This document shows, piece after piece, positions 9,430 through 18,485 of a stretch of 64,000 nucleotides of DNA (the first letter of the stretch is position 1; each line of letters opens with the position of its first letter). This DNA is from Lentzea cavernae (GTDB taxonomy: Bacteria; Actinomycetota; Actinomycetes; Mycobacteriales; Pseudonocardiaceae): contig NZ_BNAR01000004.1 in the NCBI RefSeq assembly GCF_014653695.1, positions 390,645-454,644 of the forward strand, given 5' to 3'. Made by a program: the position numbers and the translations under genes. Below the pieces are notes generated by a model. That model did no database searches, had not been told where the DNA came from, and saw only the letters and a program-made list of their open reading frames with translations.

Positions 9430-10592
9430 TGGGAGATCTCGACCGGGTGGTCGTCGTCGGCGCTTCGGCTGCCGGCGTGACCACCGCCGAGACGCTGCGC
9501 AGGGAGGGCCACACCGCCGGCCTCGTCCTGGTCGGCGACGAGAAGGTGCTCCCGTACGACCGGCCGCCACTGTCCAAACAGGTCCTGGCGGGCACCTGGG
9601 AACCGGAGCGGACGGCGCTGCGCCCGGCTTCCGCGTACACCGATCACGGCATCGAGCTGAGGCTCGGGACTCCCGCGACCGGACTGGACCTCGCGCGCCG
9701 CAAGGTCGTGCTGTCCAGCGGCGAGGAGATCGGGTACGACGGCCTGGTCATCGCCACCGGCACGACCCCGCGCACGCTGCCGTTCGGCCACGACCTGGGC
9801 GGTGTGCACGTGCTGCGCACCATGGACGACGCGCTGGCGCTGCGCGGCGACCTGCTGCGGTCGTCCTCGGTCGTGGTCGTCGGCGCGGGGTTCCTCGGTT
9901 CGGAGGCCGCGGCGGCGGCCCGGCGGATGGGCCTCGACGTCACCCTGGTCGACCCGCTGCCGCTGCCACTGGTCCGCCAGTTCGGCGACCGGGTCGCGAC
10001 CGCGATCGCCGAGCTCCACGAGGAGCAAGGCGTGCGGTTGCGCATGGGAACCGGCGTCGTCGCCCTGCACGGTGAGGGCGCGGTGTCGGGAGTCGAGCTG
10101 ACCGACGGCTCCGTGCTCCGCGCCGACATCGTGCTGGTGGCGATCGGCGCGGTGCCCGCCACGGACTGGCTCGCCGGCTCCGGAGTTCCGGTGGACGACG
10201 GCGTGGTGTGCGACGCGACCTGCAAGGCCGTGGACCACGTGTACGCCGCGGGTGACGTGGCCCGGTGGTTCAACCCGCGCTTCGGTGGCCTGATGCGGGT
10301 CGAGCACCGGATGAACGCCACCGAACAGGGGATGGCGGTGGCCCGCGCCCTGCTCGGTGCCCCAACGCAGTTCGCTCCTACGCCGTACTTCTGGACCGAC
10401 CAGTTCGACGCGAAGATCCAGGCGCACGGCGTGTTCCCGGCCGAAGCCGAGATGGTGGTCGCCCACGGCTCACTGGCCGACCGGAAGTTCGTGGCGCACT
10501 ACCTCGTGGACGGACGGGTCGTCGGCGTGCTCGGCTGGAACATGGCCAGGCAACTGTTGCAGGACCGGCACCTGATCACCGGCCTCGCCTAG
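9429..10592 (+). CDS. NAD(P)H ferredoxin reductase (FAD/NAD-dependent oxidoreductase)
   Basis: A 387-aa flavoprotein of the putidaredoxin-reductase type that takes electrons from NAD(P)H to the adjacent ferredoxin. It has an N-terminal FAD-binding GxSxxG (VVVVGASAAGVTTAETLRR), a central NAD-binding VVVVGAGFLGSEAAAAARR and the second FAD motif VYAAGDVA. The GTG start at 9429 overlaps the ferredoxin stop by one base. The 3' end overlaps the convergent lyase gene by 17 bp. Confidence 0.92.
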   Translation: MGDLDRVVVVGASAAGVTTAETLRREGHTAGLVLVGDEKVLPYDRPPLSKQVLAGTWEPERTALRPASAYTDHGIELRLGTPATGLDLARRKVVLSSGEEIGYDGLVIATGTTPRTLPFGHDLGGVHVLRTMDDALALRGDLLRSSSVVVVGAGFLGSEAAAAARRMGLDVTLVDPLPLPLVRQFGDRVATAIAELHEEQGVRLRMGTGVVALHGEGAVSGVELTDGSVLRADIVLVAIGAVPATDWLAGSGVPVDDGVVCDATCKAVDHVYAAGDVARWFNPRFGGLMRVEHRMNATEQGMAVARALLGAPTQFAPTPYFWTDQFDAKIQAHGVFPAEAEMVVAHGSLADRKFVAHYLVDGRVVGVLGWNMARQLLQDRHLITGLA

Positions 10593-11940
10593 CGGGACCG
10601 TCCACAACGGACCTGGTCATGGCCTGCGCGCTGCCGAGGTACCCGGCGGGGTCGCAGAGCCGGTCGATCTCCTCGGCGCCGAGGCTCGCCACGACGAGCG
10701 GGTGCGCCCGGAGTTCGGTGGCCAGGTCACCGCCGTTGTCGAGGACGCGGCTGCAGGCGGAGTAGACGAGGTCGTGCGCCTGCTGGCGGCCCAGAGCCGG
10801 TGCGAGCGCCATCATCACGGCCTCCGCCACGACGAGCCCGCCGGTGAGGCCCAGGTTGGCGCGCATCCGCTCCTCGTCCACCCGCAAGCCGGTCATGACG
10901 TGCGTGGCCTGGGCGAGCGAGGAGGAGAGCAGCAGGAACGCCTCGGGAACGACGGCCCATTCGACGTGCCACGGGCCGGTGGCACGCTCGAAGTCCTGCA
11001 CCATGGCGTCGAGCATGGCCGATGCTTTGTCCCGCAGCAGTTTCGCGGTGGCGACCAGCAGCTCACTGGAGATCGGGTTGCGCTTCTGCGGCATGGTGGA
11101 GCTCGCACCCCTGCCCGGCGTGAAGGGCTCGGCCAGCTCGCCGAACTCGGTGGAGCAGAGCAGCGCCACGTCGGTTCCGATCTTGCCGACCGAACCGCCG
11201 ATCGCGGCGAGCAGTCCGACGATCTCGACCAGGCCGTCGCGGGCGACGTGCCAGGTGATCTCCGGGTCGCGCAGGCCCAGCTCCGCCGCGAGTTCCGCGC
11301 GCACCCGCACGCCCTCCGGTCCCAGACCGAGCGAGGCCAGGGTGCCCGCAGCGCCGCCGAACTGCACCATCAGGTCGCGTTCCCGCACGGCGGCGAGGCG
11401 GTCGGCGTGGCGGTCCAGCGCCGAGAGCCACACCGCCACGCGGTAGCCGAACGTGATGGGCAGGGCGTGCTGCAGGTGGGTGCGCCCGGCGGTGACCGTG
11501 CCGATGTGCGCGGCGGCGAGCTCCCGCAGGCACGCGCGCAGCCGGTCGAGCGCCGTCGCGATCAGCTCGAGTCCCTCGGCGCACTGCAGCATCACGGCGG
11601 TGTCCATGACGTCCTGCGTGGTGGCGCCCCAGTGCAGGAAACCTCCCGCGTCACCGCAGAGTTCGGCGAGCTGGGTGACGATCGGCAGCACGGGGTAGCC
11701 GACGTTCTCGGTGTCGCGCCGGAGCCGCTCGCGGTCGAGCCGCGCGGACTCGCAGGACGCCGCGATCACGCCGGCCATCTCCCGGGGGACGACACCGACC
11801 CGTGCCTGCGCCGCCGCCAGCGCCACCTCGGTGCGCACGATGTGGTCCACAAAGGACTCGTCGCTGAACACCGCACGCATCTCCGGTGTTCCGAACATGT
11901 CGCGGAACAGGAACGAGTCGAACACCGTGCTGGCGGCCAT
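10576..11940 (-). CDS. Fumarase/adenylosuccinate-lyase superfamily enzyme (carboxymuconate cycloisomerase-like)
   Basis: A 454-aa lyase of the fumarase superfamily, which catalyses elimination/addition at succinyl-type substrates. The superfamily signature GASSTMPQKRNP is present near residue 280, as is the conserved HWGATTQDVMDT segment around residue 105, typical of PcaB/adenylosuccinate-lyase-like proteins. The ATG at 11940 shares one base with the stop of the aldehyde dehydrogenase gene, so the two are co-translated. The context (aldehyde dehydrogenase, SDR) points to catabolism rather than purine synthesis. The exact reaction is not resolved. Confidence 0.8.
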   Translation of the reverse strand: MAASTVFDSFLFRDMFGTPEMRAVFSDESFVDHIVRTEVALAAAQARVGVVPREMAGVIAASCESARLDRERLRRDTENVGYPVLPIVTQLAELCGDAGGFLHWGATTQDVMDTAVMLQCAEGLELIATALDRLRACLRELAAAHIGTVTAGRTHLQHALPITFGYRVAVWLSALDRHADRLAAVRERDLMVQFGGAAGTLASLGLGPEGVRVRAELAAELGLRDPEITWHVARDGLVEIVGLLAAIGGSVGKIGTDVALLCSTEFGELAEPFTPGRGASSTMPQKRNPISSELLVATAKLLRDKASAMLDAMVQDFERATGPWHVEWAVVPEAFLLLSSSLAQATHVMTGLRVDEERMRANLGLTGGLVVAEAVMMALAPALGRQQAHDLVYSACSRVLDNGGDLATELRAHPLVVASLGAEEIDRLCDPAGYLGSAQAMTRSVVDGPARRGR

Positions 11941-13400
11941 CACACCCGCTCCCCCGCGTCGATGGCGACGTACTTCTGCTCCAGGTACTCGTCGATGCCG
12001 GTGTTGCCGCCCTCGCGGCCGATCCCGGACTGCTTCATCCCGCCGAACGGCGCGCTGGGGTCGGACACGTAGCCGCGGTTGAGGCCGACCATGCCGGTCT
12101 CCAGCTCCTCGACCATGCGCAACGCCCGGCCCAGGTCCCTGGTGTACAGGTAGCTGACGAGCCCGAACTCGGTGTCGTTGGCCGCCTGCAACGCCTCGGC
12201 CTCGGAGGTGAAGGTCCGGATCGCGGCGACGGGACCGAAGATCTCCTCACGGCTGATCCGCGCGCCCGCCGGGACGCCGGTGAGCACGGTCGGCGGGTAG
12301 AAGTAGCCGGGACCGTCCGGCACGACTCCCCCGGCGCGCAGATCCGCCCCCGCCGCAACGGTGTCATCGACCAGGGCGGCGACGCGGGCCCGCTGGCGTT
12401 CGTCGATCATCGGCCCCATGACGGTCGCCGGGTCCGTGCCCGCGCCGACGGTGATCGACCCCATCCGCGCGACGAGCTTGCGGCTGAACTCCTCGGCGAC
12501 GCCCGCGTGGACGTGGAACCGGTTGGCCGCGATGCACGCCTCGCCCACGTTGCGCAGCTTGGCGGTCATCGCGCCCTCCACGGCGGCGTCGACGTCGGCG
12601 TCCTCGCAGACGACGAACGGCGCGTTGCCGCCCAGTTCCATGGAGGTGCGCAGGACGGTGCCGGCCGCCTGGACCATCAGCAGCCGCCCCACCGGCGTGG
12701 ATCCCGTGAAGGACAGCTTGCGCAGCCGCCCGTCGCGCAGCAGCGGTTCGGTGATCGCCGCCGCCCGCGTGGTCGGGACGACGTTGAGGACGCCGTCCGG
12801 GAGACCGGCCTCCCTCAGCACCTCCGCCAGCGCCGCGGTCGTCAGCGGTGTCTGCCCGGCCGGTTTGACGACCACGGTGCAGCCCGCGGCGACGGCCGGG
12901 CCGATCTTGCGGGCCGGCATGGCCAGCGGGGCGTTCCACGGGGTGATCAACAGGCAGGGCCCGACCGGTTGCCGCATCACCAGCACACGGGCGGTGCCGT
13001 CCTCGCTGACCTTCCAGGTGCCGTCGATCCGGACGGCCTCCTCCCCGAACCAGCGCAGGTAGTGCGCCCCGTAGGTCACCTCCGCCCTCGACTCGGCCAG
13101 CGACTTGCCCATCTCCAAGGTGATGAGCAACGCGAACTCGTCGATGCGCTCCATCAGCAGGTCGTGTGCACGCCGCAGGATCTCGCCGCGGGCTCGCGGA
13201 GGAACAGCCGCCCAGCGGCGTTGGGCGGCGTCTGCGGCGTCGAGCGCGGCCAGGGCGTCGGCCGGCGTGCCGTCGGCCACCTCGCACAGCGCCTGGCCGG
13301 TGGCCGGGTTCTCCACCACGAACGTCCCGCCGCTCGTCGCTGGCCGCCATCGCCCGGCGACGAGCAGTCCCTTCTCGACCCGATCGAGGACGGCGTTCAC
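11940..13400 (-). CDS. NAD(P)-dependent aldehyde dehydrogenase (succinate-semialdehyde dehydrogenase-like)
   Basis: A 486-aa cytosolic aldehyde dehydrogenase of normal length. Rossmann-type NAD(P) binding, general base Glu in MELGGNAPFV and catalytic Cys in GEACIAANRF are all in place. The substrate-binding region and length resemble GabD-type succinate-semialdehyde dehydrogenases. The GTG start at 13400 follows the upstream stop after 1 nt, with an AGGAG site inside the end of the previous gene. It is the third gene of a four-gene operon with an SDR, a DJ-1-like protein and a fumarase-superfamily lyase. Confidence 0.85.
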   Translation of the reverse strand: MNAVLDRVEKGLLVAGRWRPATSGGTFVVENPATGQALCEVADGTPADALAALDAADAAQRRWAAVPPRARGEILRRAHDLLMERIDEFALLITLEMGKSLAESRAEVTYGAHYLRWFGEEAVRIDGTWKVSEDGTARVLVMRQPVGPCLLITPWNAPLAMPARKIGPAVAAGCTVVVKPAGQTPLTTAALAEVLREAGLPDGVLNVVPTTRAAAITEPLLRDGRLRKLSFTGSTPVGRLLMVQAAGTVLRTSMELGGNAPFVVCEDADVDAAVEGAMTAKLRNVGEACIAANRFHVHAGVAEEFSRKLVARMGSITVGAGTDPATVMGPMIDERQRARVAALVDDTVAAGADLRAGGVVPDGPGYFYPPTVLTGVPAGARISREEIFGPVAAIRTFTSEAEALQAANDTEFGLVSYLYTRDLGRALRMVEELETGMVGLNRGYVSDPSAPFGGMKQSGIGREGGNTGIDEYLEQKYVAIDAGERV

Positions 13401-13401
13401 G

Positions 13402-14103
13402 TCACTCCTCCTCGGTCAGCGCGGCGACGATGGCTTCGGCCATGGGTGCGCTGGAAGCGGGGTTCTGGCCGGTGAACAGGTTGCGGTCGCGCACGGTGTA
13501 GGCCTGGTAGGCAGGTCCGCCCGAGTGCAGCGCGCCCCTGTCCCGCAGCGTGCTGGCAAGCAGCCAGGGGGCGTTCTCGGCGGTGCCGAACAGCTCTTCC
13601 TCCTCGTCGGTGAAGGCGGCCATCCTCCGACCTGCGAACACCCAGCCGCCGTCCGCGCCGACGGCGGAGAGCAGGCCGGCGGGTCCGTGGCAGACCGCGC
13701 CGATGACCTTCCCGGCGGCGTCGGCCTCGACGAGCAGCCTGCCGAGGTCGGCGTCCTGGTAGAGGTCCACCACGGGACCGTGGCCACCGGGGAGCACGAC
13801 GGCGACGTAGTCGTCGGCGGCTACCTCGTCGAGCTTGAGCAGCGGGCCGAACTCCCGCAGAGCCCGCTCGGCGTGCTCGACGTAGTGGGTGCACTCGGGA
13901 CCGGCGACCTCCGGGTTGGCGCTGTGCGCGTCGAGCGGTTGGAGCACTCCGCCGGGAGAGGCGAAGTCGACGGTGAAGCCCGCCGCGGTGAACTTCTCGT
14001 GCGGTGCGGCGAGTTCCTCGGCCCAGTAGCCGGTCGGGTAGGCGGAGCCGTCGGTGCGTTCCCACACGTCGGCGGCGGACATGACGATCAGGATCTTGCT
14101 CAT
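13402..14103 (-). CDS. DJ-1/PfpI (Hsp31-like) class I glutamine amidotransferase-fold protein
   Basis: A 233-aa alpha/beta protein of the DJ-1/Hsp31 family. The nucleophile elbow is AVCHGPAGLL with the reactive Cys, and there is an upstream VLPGGHGP motif. Family members act as glyoxalase-III-like hydratases or chaperones that handle reactive aldehydes, which fits its place beside an aldehyde dehydrogenase. The start is ATG 14103, 31 nt after the SDR stop. Confidence 0.85.
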   Translation of the reverse strand: MSKILIVMSAADVWERTDGSAYPTGYWAEELAAPHEKFTAAGFTVDFASPGGVLQPLDAHSANPEVAGPECTHYVEHAERALREFGPLLKLDEVAADDYVAVVLPGGHGPVVDLYQDADLGRLLVEADAAGKVIGAVCHGPAGLLSAVGADGGWVFAGRRMAAFTDEEEELFGTAENAPWLLASTLRDRGALHSGGPAYQAYTVRDRNLFTGQNPASSAPMAEAIVAALTEEE

Positions 14104-14134
14104 CTGCTGGTTCCTCTGCGGTGTCGGGGGAAGG

Positions 14135-14992
14135 TCAGGCCGGGAAGTCGCTCGCCGAGGCGGTCCGGGCGGAGGCGTCGAGAGTGGCCTGCAGCGCCTG
14201 GACCTTGGCGGTCGCGTAGGCGTGCGAGTCCGAGCCGAGGACCAGGCGCAACGAGTCGTCGCCCGTCACGACCTTCTCGATCATCAGCCGGGCGCCGCGG
14301 ACCGGGTCGCCGGGCTGGTTCCCTTGCAGCTTCAGGTGGTTCTCGACCATCTCGGCGATCTCCGGGTACGCCCCGGACGTGGCGTCCGGCAACGCGAGCG
14401 AGTCGGTGGTGAGGAAGTCGGTGCGGAAGTAGCCGGGCTCGACGACGGTCACGCCGACGCCGAAACCGGCGACCTCGCCGGCGAGCGCCTCGCTCAGGCC
14501 CTCCAGCGCGTACTTGCCGGCGCAGTAGAGGCCCCAGCCGGGAACCGAGGTCAGGCCGAGGACCGAGGACACGTTCACGACGTGGCCGCTCCTCTGCTCG
14601 CGCAGGACCGGGAGCGTGGCGCGCAGCACGTTCCAGACACCGGCGACCTGGACGTCGAGCATGTCCCGGACGTCGCGGGCGGTGGTGTCCTCGACCGCGG
14701 CCAGGAAGCCGTAACCGGCGTTGTTGACGACGACGTCGAGACCGCCGAAACGTTCGGTCGTCTGCCGGACCGCTTGGGCGACAGCGGTGTCGTCGCGCAG
14801 GTCGACGGCGAGTGGCAGCAGCCGGGTGGTGTCGGCACCGTCGCCGAGGGCGGCGAGCAGGCGCTCGGTCGACCGGGTGGTCGCGGCGACGTTGTCGCCT
14901 CGCTCGAGGACCTGCTTGACGAGTTCGAGGCCGAGGCCGCGGGAAGTGCCGGTGACGAACCAGGTGGCGGGACGATCAGCGGGGAAGGTCAT
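14135..14992 (-). CDS. Short-chain dehydrogenase/reductase (SDR)
   Basis: A 285-aa NAD(P)-dependent oxidoreductase. It has the cofactor motif TGTSRGLG near the N-terminus, NNAGYG, a Ser in VSSVLG and the catalytic YCAGK. The ATG at 14992 places the Rossmann fold ten residues in; a longer reading from 15034 would add an uncharacteristic Cys/Arg-rich leader. It is the first gene of the operon running to 10576 and is divergent from the XRE regulator at 15111, which probably controls it. Confidence 0.88.
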   Translation of the reverse strand: MTFPADRPATWFVTGTSRGLGLELVKQVLERGDNVAATTRSTERLLAALGDGADTTRLLPLAVDLRDDTAVAQAVRQTTERFGGLDVVVNNAGYGFLAAVEDTTARDVRDMLDVQVAGVWNVLRATLPVLREQRSGHVVNVSSVLGLTSVPGWGLYCAGKYALEGLSEALAGEVAGFGVGVTVVEPGYFRTDFLTTDSLALPDATSGAYPEIAEMVENHLKLQGNQPGDPVRGARLMIEKVVTGDDSLRLVLGSDSHAYATAKVQALQATLDASARTASASDFPA

Positions 14993-15110
14993 GGTGGAAA
15001 GCCTGGTGCAGAAAACGGTCGCGTTGGGACGCATCGCGGGCCCTGTGCGGCCTCGGACTCGCGAACCTAGGACTCAGAGGTCCACTCGGGAATCCGAGGC
15101 CTGCGCGACA

Positions 15111-16013
15111 ATGGGTGTCATGGCCGCTCTCAACCGCGAACTCGCCGACTTCCTGCGCCGTGCACGCGGCCAGGTCGACCCGTCCCGCGCGGGCCTGCCC
15201 TCCGACAGCAGGGTCCGCCGGGTCAAGGGACTGCGGCGCGAGGAGGTCGCCCTGCTCGCCGGCGTGTCCACGGACTACTACGCGAGGCTGGAGCAGGGCA
15301 GGCGCATCACGCCCTCGGCGGCCGTCGTCGAGGCCATCGGCCGCGCCCTCGAGCTCGACGAGGCCGGGCGCACCCACCTGCGCGACCTCATCGGCCTGCC
15401 CGCGGGCCCGGCACCGCGCCGTCCCAGCAGCGTGCAGCGGGTGCGTCCCGGCCTGTACCAGCTGATCGACGCCCTGGACGGGCAACCGGCGCTGGTGCTC
15501 GGCCGCCGCACCGACGTGCTCGCCGCGAACGCCATGGCGAAGGCGCTGTTCGCCGACTTCGACAAGATCCCGCCCCGGCAGCGCAACTACGCGCGCTGGA
15601 TCTTCCTCGACGACCAGGCCCGCGCGTTGTTCGCCGACTGGCAGGACCAGGCCCGCGCCGCGGTCGAGAGCCTGCGCTTCGAGGTCGGCCGGGATCCGGG
15701 AGACGCCGCGACCACCGCGCTCGTCGCCGAGCTCCGCGAACGCAGCCGCGAGTTCGACCATTGGTGGGAGCAGCACCGCGTGCACCAGCGCACCTACGGC
15801 TCGAAGCGGCTGCGCCACCCGCTCGTCGGCGAACTCACCGTCGAGTACGAATCCCTCGTGCTGCCAGGCGATCCGGACACGATGCTGTACGTCTACACGA
15901 CCGCGCCCGACTCGTCGTCGAGGCAGGCAATGGACATCCTGGCGAGCTGGACGGCGTCAGGTCCCGCCGGACAGCAGGCCCGGTCCGGCGCCGACGCGGA
16001 ACCGGAGTCCTGA
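15111..16013 (+). CDS. XRE-family regulator with MmyB-like ligand-binding domain
   Basis: A 300-aa transcription factor. Residues ~15-80 form the HTH (FLRRARGQVDPS, VKGLRREEVALLAGVSTDYY, RLEQGRRITPS). The remaining ~200 aa match the MmyB-like PAS-type domain, which may bind fatty acids or other ligands (LDGQPALVLGRRTDVLAAN near residue 128, later a DHWWEQH motif). GAGG lies 11 nt upstream of ATG 15111; ATG 15120 (MAALNRELAD) is an alternative start. Regulators of this type often sit divergent from an SDR gene, as here. Confidence 0.9.
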   Translation: MGVMAALNRELADFLRRARGQVDPSRAGLPSDSRVRRVKGLRREEVALLAGVSTDYYARLEQGRRITPSAAVVEAIGRALELDEAGRTHLRDLIGLPAGPAPRRPSSVQRVRPGLYQLIDALDGQPALVLGRRTDVLAANAMAKALFADFDKIPPRQRNYARWIFLDDQARALFADWQDQARAAVESLRFEVGRDPGDAATTALVAELRERSREFDHWWEQHRVHQRTYGSKRLRHPLVGELTVEYESLVLPGDPDTMLYVYTTAPDSSSRQAMDILASWTASGPAGQQARSGADAEPES

Positions 16014-16020
16014 CAGGACT

Positions 16021-16479
16021 TCACGCGTCGCCGAAACGACCGTCGAGCTCGCCCGGTGACAGGACCCGGGTGGAGTTGTGCTCGCGGACGATCCGCCACC
16101 CGTCCGGCGTCCGGTGCCAGACGAGCGAGGTCGTGGTCCGGATGTCCGTGGCGCCGTCGGGCGTGACGATCCTGGCCACGAACCTCAGGGTGGACGCCGC
16201 CAGGCCGGCGCCGGCGATGACGTGCGGGCCATCGTCCACCGCGTGGTGCGCGGAGATCATCTCGCGGAAGGCGGGCTCCCAGATCTCGCCGTAGCCGGCG
16301 GCCGTCGTCGCCACCCGGTGCTCCGGGTCGAAGTCGTCGTAGAGGCGGACGTCCGGCGAGCCGAAGTCGTAGAACTCCGCGAAGACCCGCCGGAAGTCGA
16401 AGGGCTCGTCCCCTTCGCGACGGTCCCAGCCGAACACCCACCGGCCGTGCAGGTCCGCGATCACCTGTTCCTCGTTCAT
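16021..16479 (-). CDS. SnoaL/NTF2-like protein
   Basis: A 152-aa alpha+beta-barrel protein of the SnoaL/ketosteroid-isomerase-like superfamily. It shows the N-terminal helix, a conserved Phe/Tyr-rich pocket (FAEFYDFGSPDVRLYDDFDP) and the last strands TTSLVWHRTPDGWRIVREH typical of the fold. No catalytic residue can be assigned. It converges with the XRE regulator, with stops 7 bp apart. Function unknown. Confidence 0.75.
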   Translation of the reverse strand: MNEEQVIADLHGRWVFGWDRREGDEPFDFRRVFAEFYDFGSPDVRLYDDFDPEHRVATTAAGYGEIWEPAFREMISAHHAVDDGPHVIAGAGLAASTLRFVARIVTPDGATDIRTTTSLVWHRTPDGWRIVREHNSTRVLSPGELDGRFGDA

Positions 16480-16522
16480 GATCTCGACGCTAGAGCGGGC
16501 GGGAGGTTTCCGGGAGGGTGCG

Positions 16523-17245
16523 TCACACCCACCCGCCCAGCCGCTGCTGGACCTGGCGCAGAACCTGGTGCTGCACGGGTTCGAGCATCCGCTCGCTCAG
16601 TTCGTCCATCAGGGCCGCGGCCCGCGGGTCGCGCGGGAACAGGTCGGCGAGTCGTGCCATCAGCGGTTCCACGTGGGCGACCAGGTCGTCGACCAGCGAC
16701 GCGACCTCGTCGTCCGGCGTTTCCGGTCCCAGGGCGTAGAAACGCGCCGCGAACGCTGCGGACGCGCTCATCGTCCCGTTCTCGCCGAACAGGGCGGCCA
16801 CCCCCGCCGGGCCGAGCAGGTGTGCGGCCAGGAGGAGCTGCTCGTGCTCGTAGCGGGCCATGTCGTCCGGCACCCCCGCCGCCAGGGCCGGGTGCCACCG
16901 CAACAGCTCCGGGGGCAGGTCGGGCGGGGCGCCGCTGCCGCGCAGCGCGGCGATGCCGGCGCGGCGGGCGGTGAGCCGTTCGACGTCGGCGGCGGCCTGG
17001 CGGTCGAGCTCGTCGAGCAGCTCGTCCGCGGCGGCCTGGTCGTCCAGCACGGCGGGCAGTGCGGACAACGGCAGGCCCAGGGCGGTCATCCGCGTGATGC
17101 GCAGCAACCGGACGAGGTGGCCGACGTCGTAGTGGCGGTAGCCGCCGGTGCTGCGCGGGGGCTCGGGCAGCAGCCCGATCTGGTGGTAGTGGCGCAACGT
17201 GCGGACGGTGACGCCCGCCAGTTCGGCGAGCTCACCGCTGAGCAC
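16523..17245 (-). CDS. MerR-family transcriptional regulator
   Basis: A 240-aa activator-type regulator. The N-terminal winged helix is complete (SGELAELAGVTVRTLRHYHQ, then IGLLPEPPRSTGGYRHY). A dimerisation coiled coil follows, then a ~120-aa effector domain like TipAL/SkgA-type regulators. Its start lies inside the 3' end of the upstream MFS gene (14-bp overlap), so the two are translationally coupled and the regulator probably senses a compound moved by that transporter. Confidence 0.88.
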   Translation of the reverse strand: MLSGELAELAGVTVRTLRHYHQIGLLPEPPRSTGGYRHYDVGHLVRLLRITRMTALGLPLSALPAVLDDQAAADELLDELDRQAAADVERLTARRAGIAALRGSGAPPDLPPELLRWHPALAAGVPDDMARYEHEQLLLAAHLLGPAGVAALFGENGTMSASAAFAARFYALGPETPDDEVASLVDDLVAHVEPLMARLADLFPRDPRAAALMDELSERMLEPVQHQVLRQVQQRLGGWV

Positions 17246-18452
17246 CGGACACCTCCTGCGGTTCCAGGTCCGCCAGGGCGCGGGAGAGCAGCACGGCCAG
17301 CAGCACGAGGACCCACACCCCGGCCACGCTGAACCCGGCCACGACCGGCGACCCGTACTGGGCCGTCACCCCGGCGAGGCCGATGCCCGCCGGTGCCGCG
17401 ATCGTCAGCAGGGCGGTGTTCACGCTGAACACCCGCCCGCGCACGGCGTCGGCGGTCCGCTGGACCTGCAGCACGCCGATCACCGCACCGAGCACCGCGT
17501 TGCCCAGCCCGAGCGCCGCGGCCCCCGCGAACACGACGGCCGGGGAGAGCAGGGACGCCATCAGCAGGAACCCGGCGGTGGTCACACCCAGGCCGGTCCA
17601 CAGCGCCGCCCGCGGTGGGAGCCGCCGGGCGATGCCGGTGTAGAGCGCGGCACCGGCGAGCATTCCGCAGGCCAGCGCCGTGAGCACGAGACCGAGCAGA
17701 TCGGGCCGGGAGACGAGGGTGAAGTACAGCGGCAGCACCAGGCCCTGCAGCCCGCCGAGCGCCACGGCCAGGCCGAGCAGCAGACCCGACGTGCCGAGCA
17801 GGAACCGGCTGCGCCACACCACCGCCACGCCCTCTCCGAGCTCGCGCAGGACCGGCCGTCGAGGTGATCCGCTCGCCTCGACCTCGCCGAGCCGGCGCGG
17901 CAGGGTCCGCGTCAGCACCGCCGCGACCGCCGAGGTCGCCGCGGTGATCCACAGTACCGAGGTGGCGTCGAAGGCGGCGAGCAGCACGCCGGCCGCCGCC
18001 GGTCCGATCACCAGCGCGGCGGAGGTCGTGGTCTGGCGCAGGCCGATCACCCGCTCGAGGTCGAGACCGGTGTGCCGGGCGACCATCGGCGCCAGGACCT
18101 CGCGGGCCGTCGTCCCGGGCACGTCGCCGAAGGAGCCCACGATCCCCAGCACGACGAACCACGTCAGGTTCAGGCCCCACACCAGGTCGACGAGAGGCAG
18201 CGCGGCGACCGACGCGGCCGAGATGACGTCGGAGACCACGGAGGCGGTCCGCCGGTTCATCCGGTCGATCACCACCCCGCTGAGCAGACCGACCACCACG
18301 GCCGGGACGGCGGTCGCGCCCGCCAGCGCGGCGGTGGCCAGCGGGCTGCCCGTCGTCTGCAACACGATCAGCGGCAGCGCCACGGCCGCGATGCCGTTGC
18401 CGAGCAGGCTGAGCAGGTGGGACCCGAGATAGGTGAGGAAGATCGGCGGCAT
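17232..18452 (-). CDS. MFS transporter (drug/macrolide efflux-like)
   Basis: A 406-aa membrane transporter with 12 predicted segments. It resembles the MefA/enterobactin-exporter branch of the MFS: the loop VVIDRMNRRTASVVSD near residue 80 and the N-terminal FLTYLGSHLLSLLGNGIAAV. It overlaps the MerR gene by 14 bp, forming an exporter-sensor pair. The substrate is unknown. Confidence 0.85.
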   Translation of the reverse strand: MPPIFLTYLGSHLLSLLGNGIAAVALPLIVLQTTGSPLATAALAGATAVPAVVVGLLSGVVIDRMNRRTASVVSDVISAASVAALPLVDLVWGLNLTWFVVLGIVGSFGDVPGTTAREVLAPMVARHTGLDLERVIGLRQTTTSAALVIGPAAAGVLLAAFDATSVLWITAATSAVAAVLTRTLPRRLGEVEASGSPRRPVLRELGEGVAVVWRSRFLLGTSGLLLGLAVALGGLQGLVLPLYFTLVSRPDLLGLVLTALACGMLAGAALYTGIARRLPPRAALWTGLGVTTAGFLLMASLLSPAVVFAGAAALGLGNAVLGAVIGVLQVQRTADAVRGRVFSVNTALLTIAAPAGIGLAGVTAQYGSPVVAGFSVAGVWVLVLLAVLLSRALADLEPQEVSGAQR

Positions 18453-18485
18453 GCCCCCAGCGAAGACCCTGACGTCGCGTCGGGG

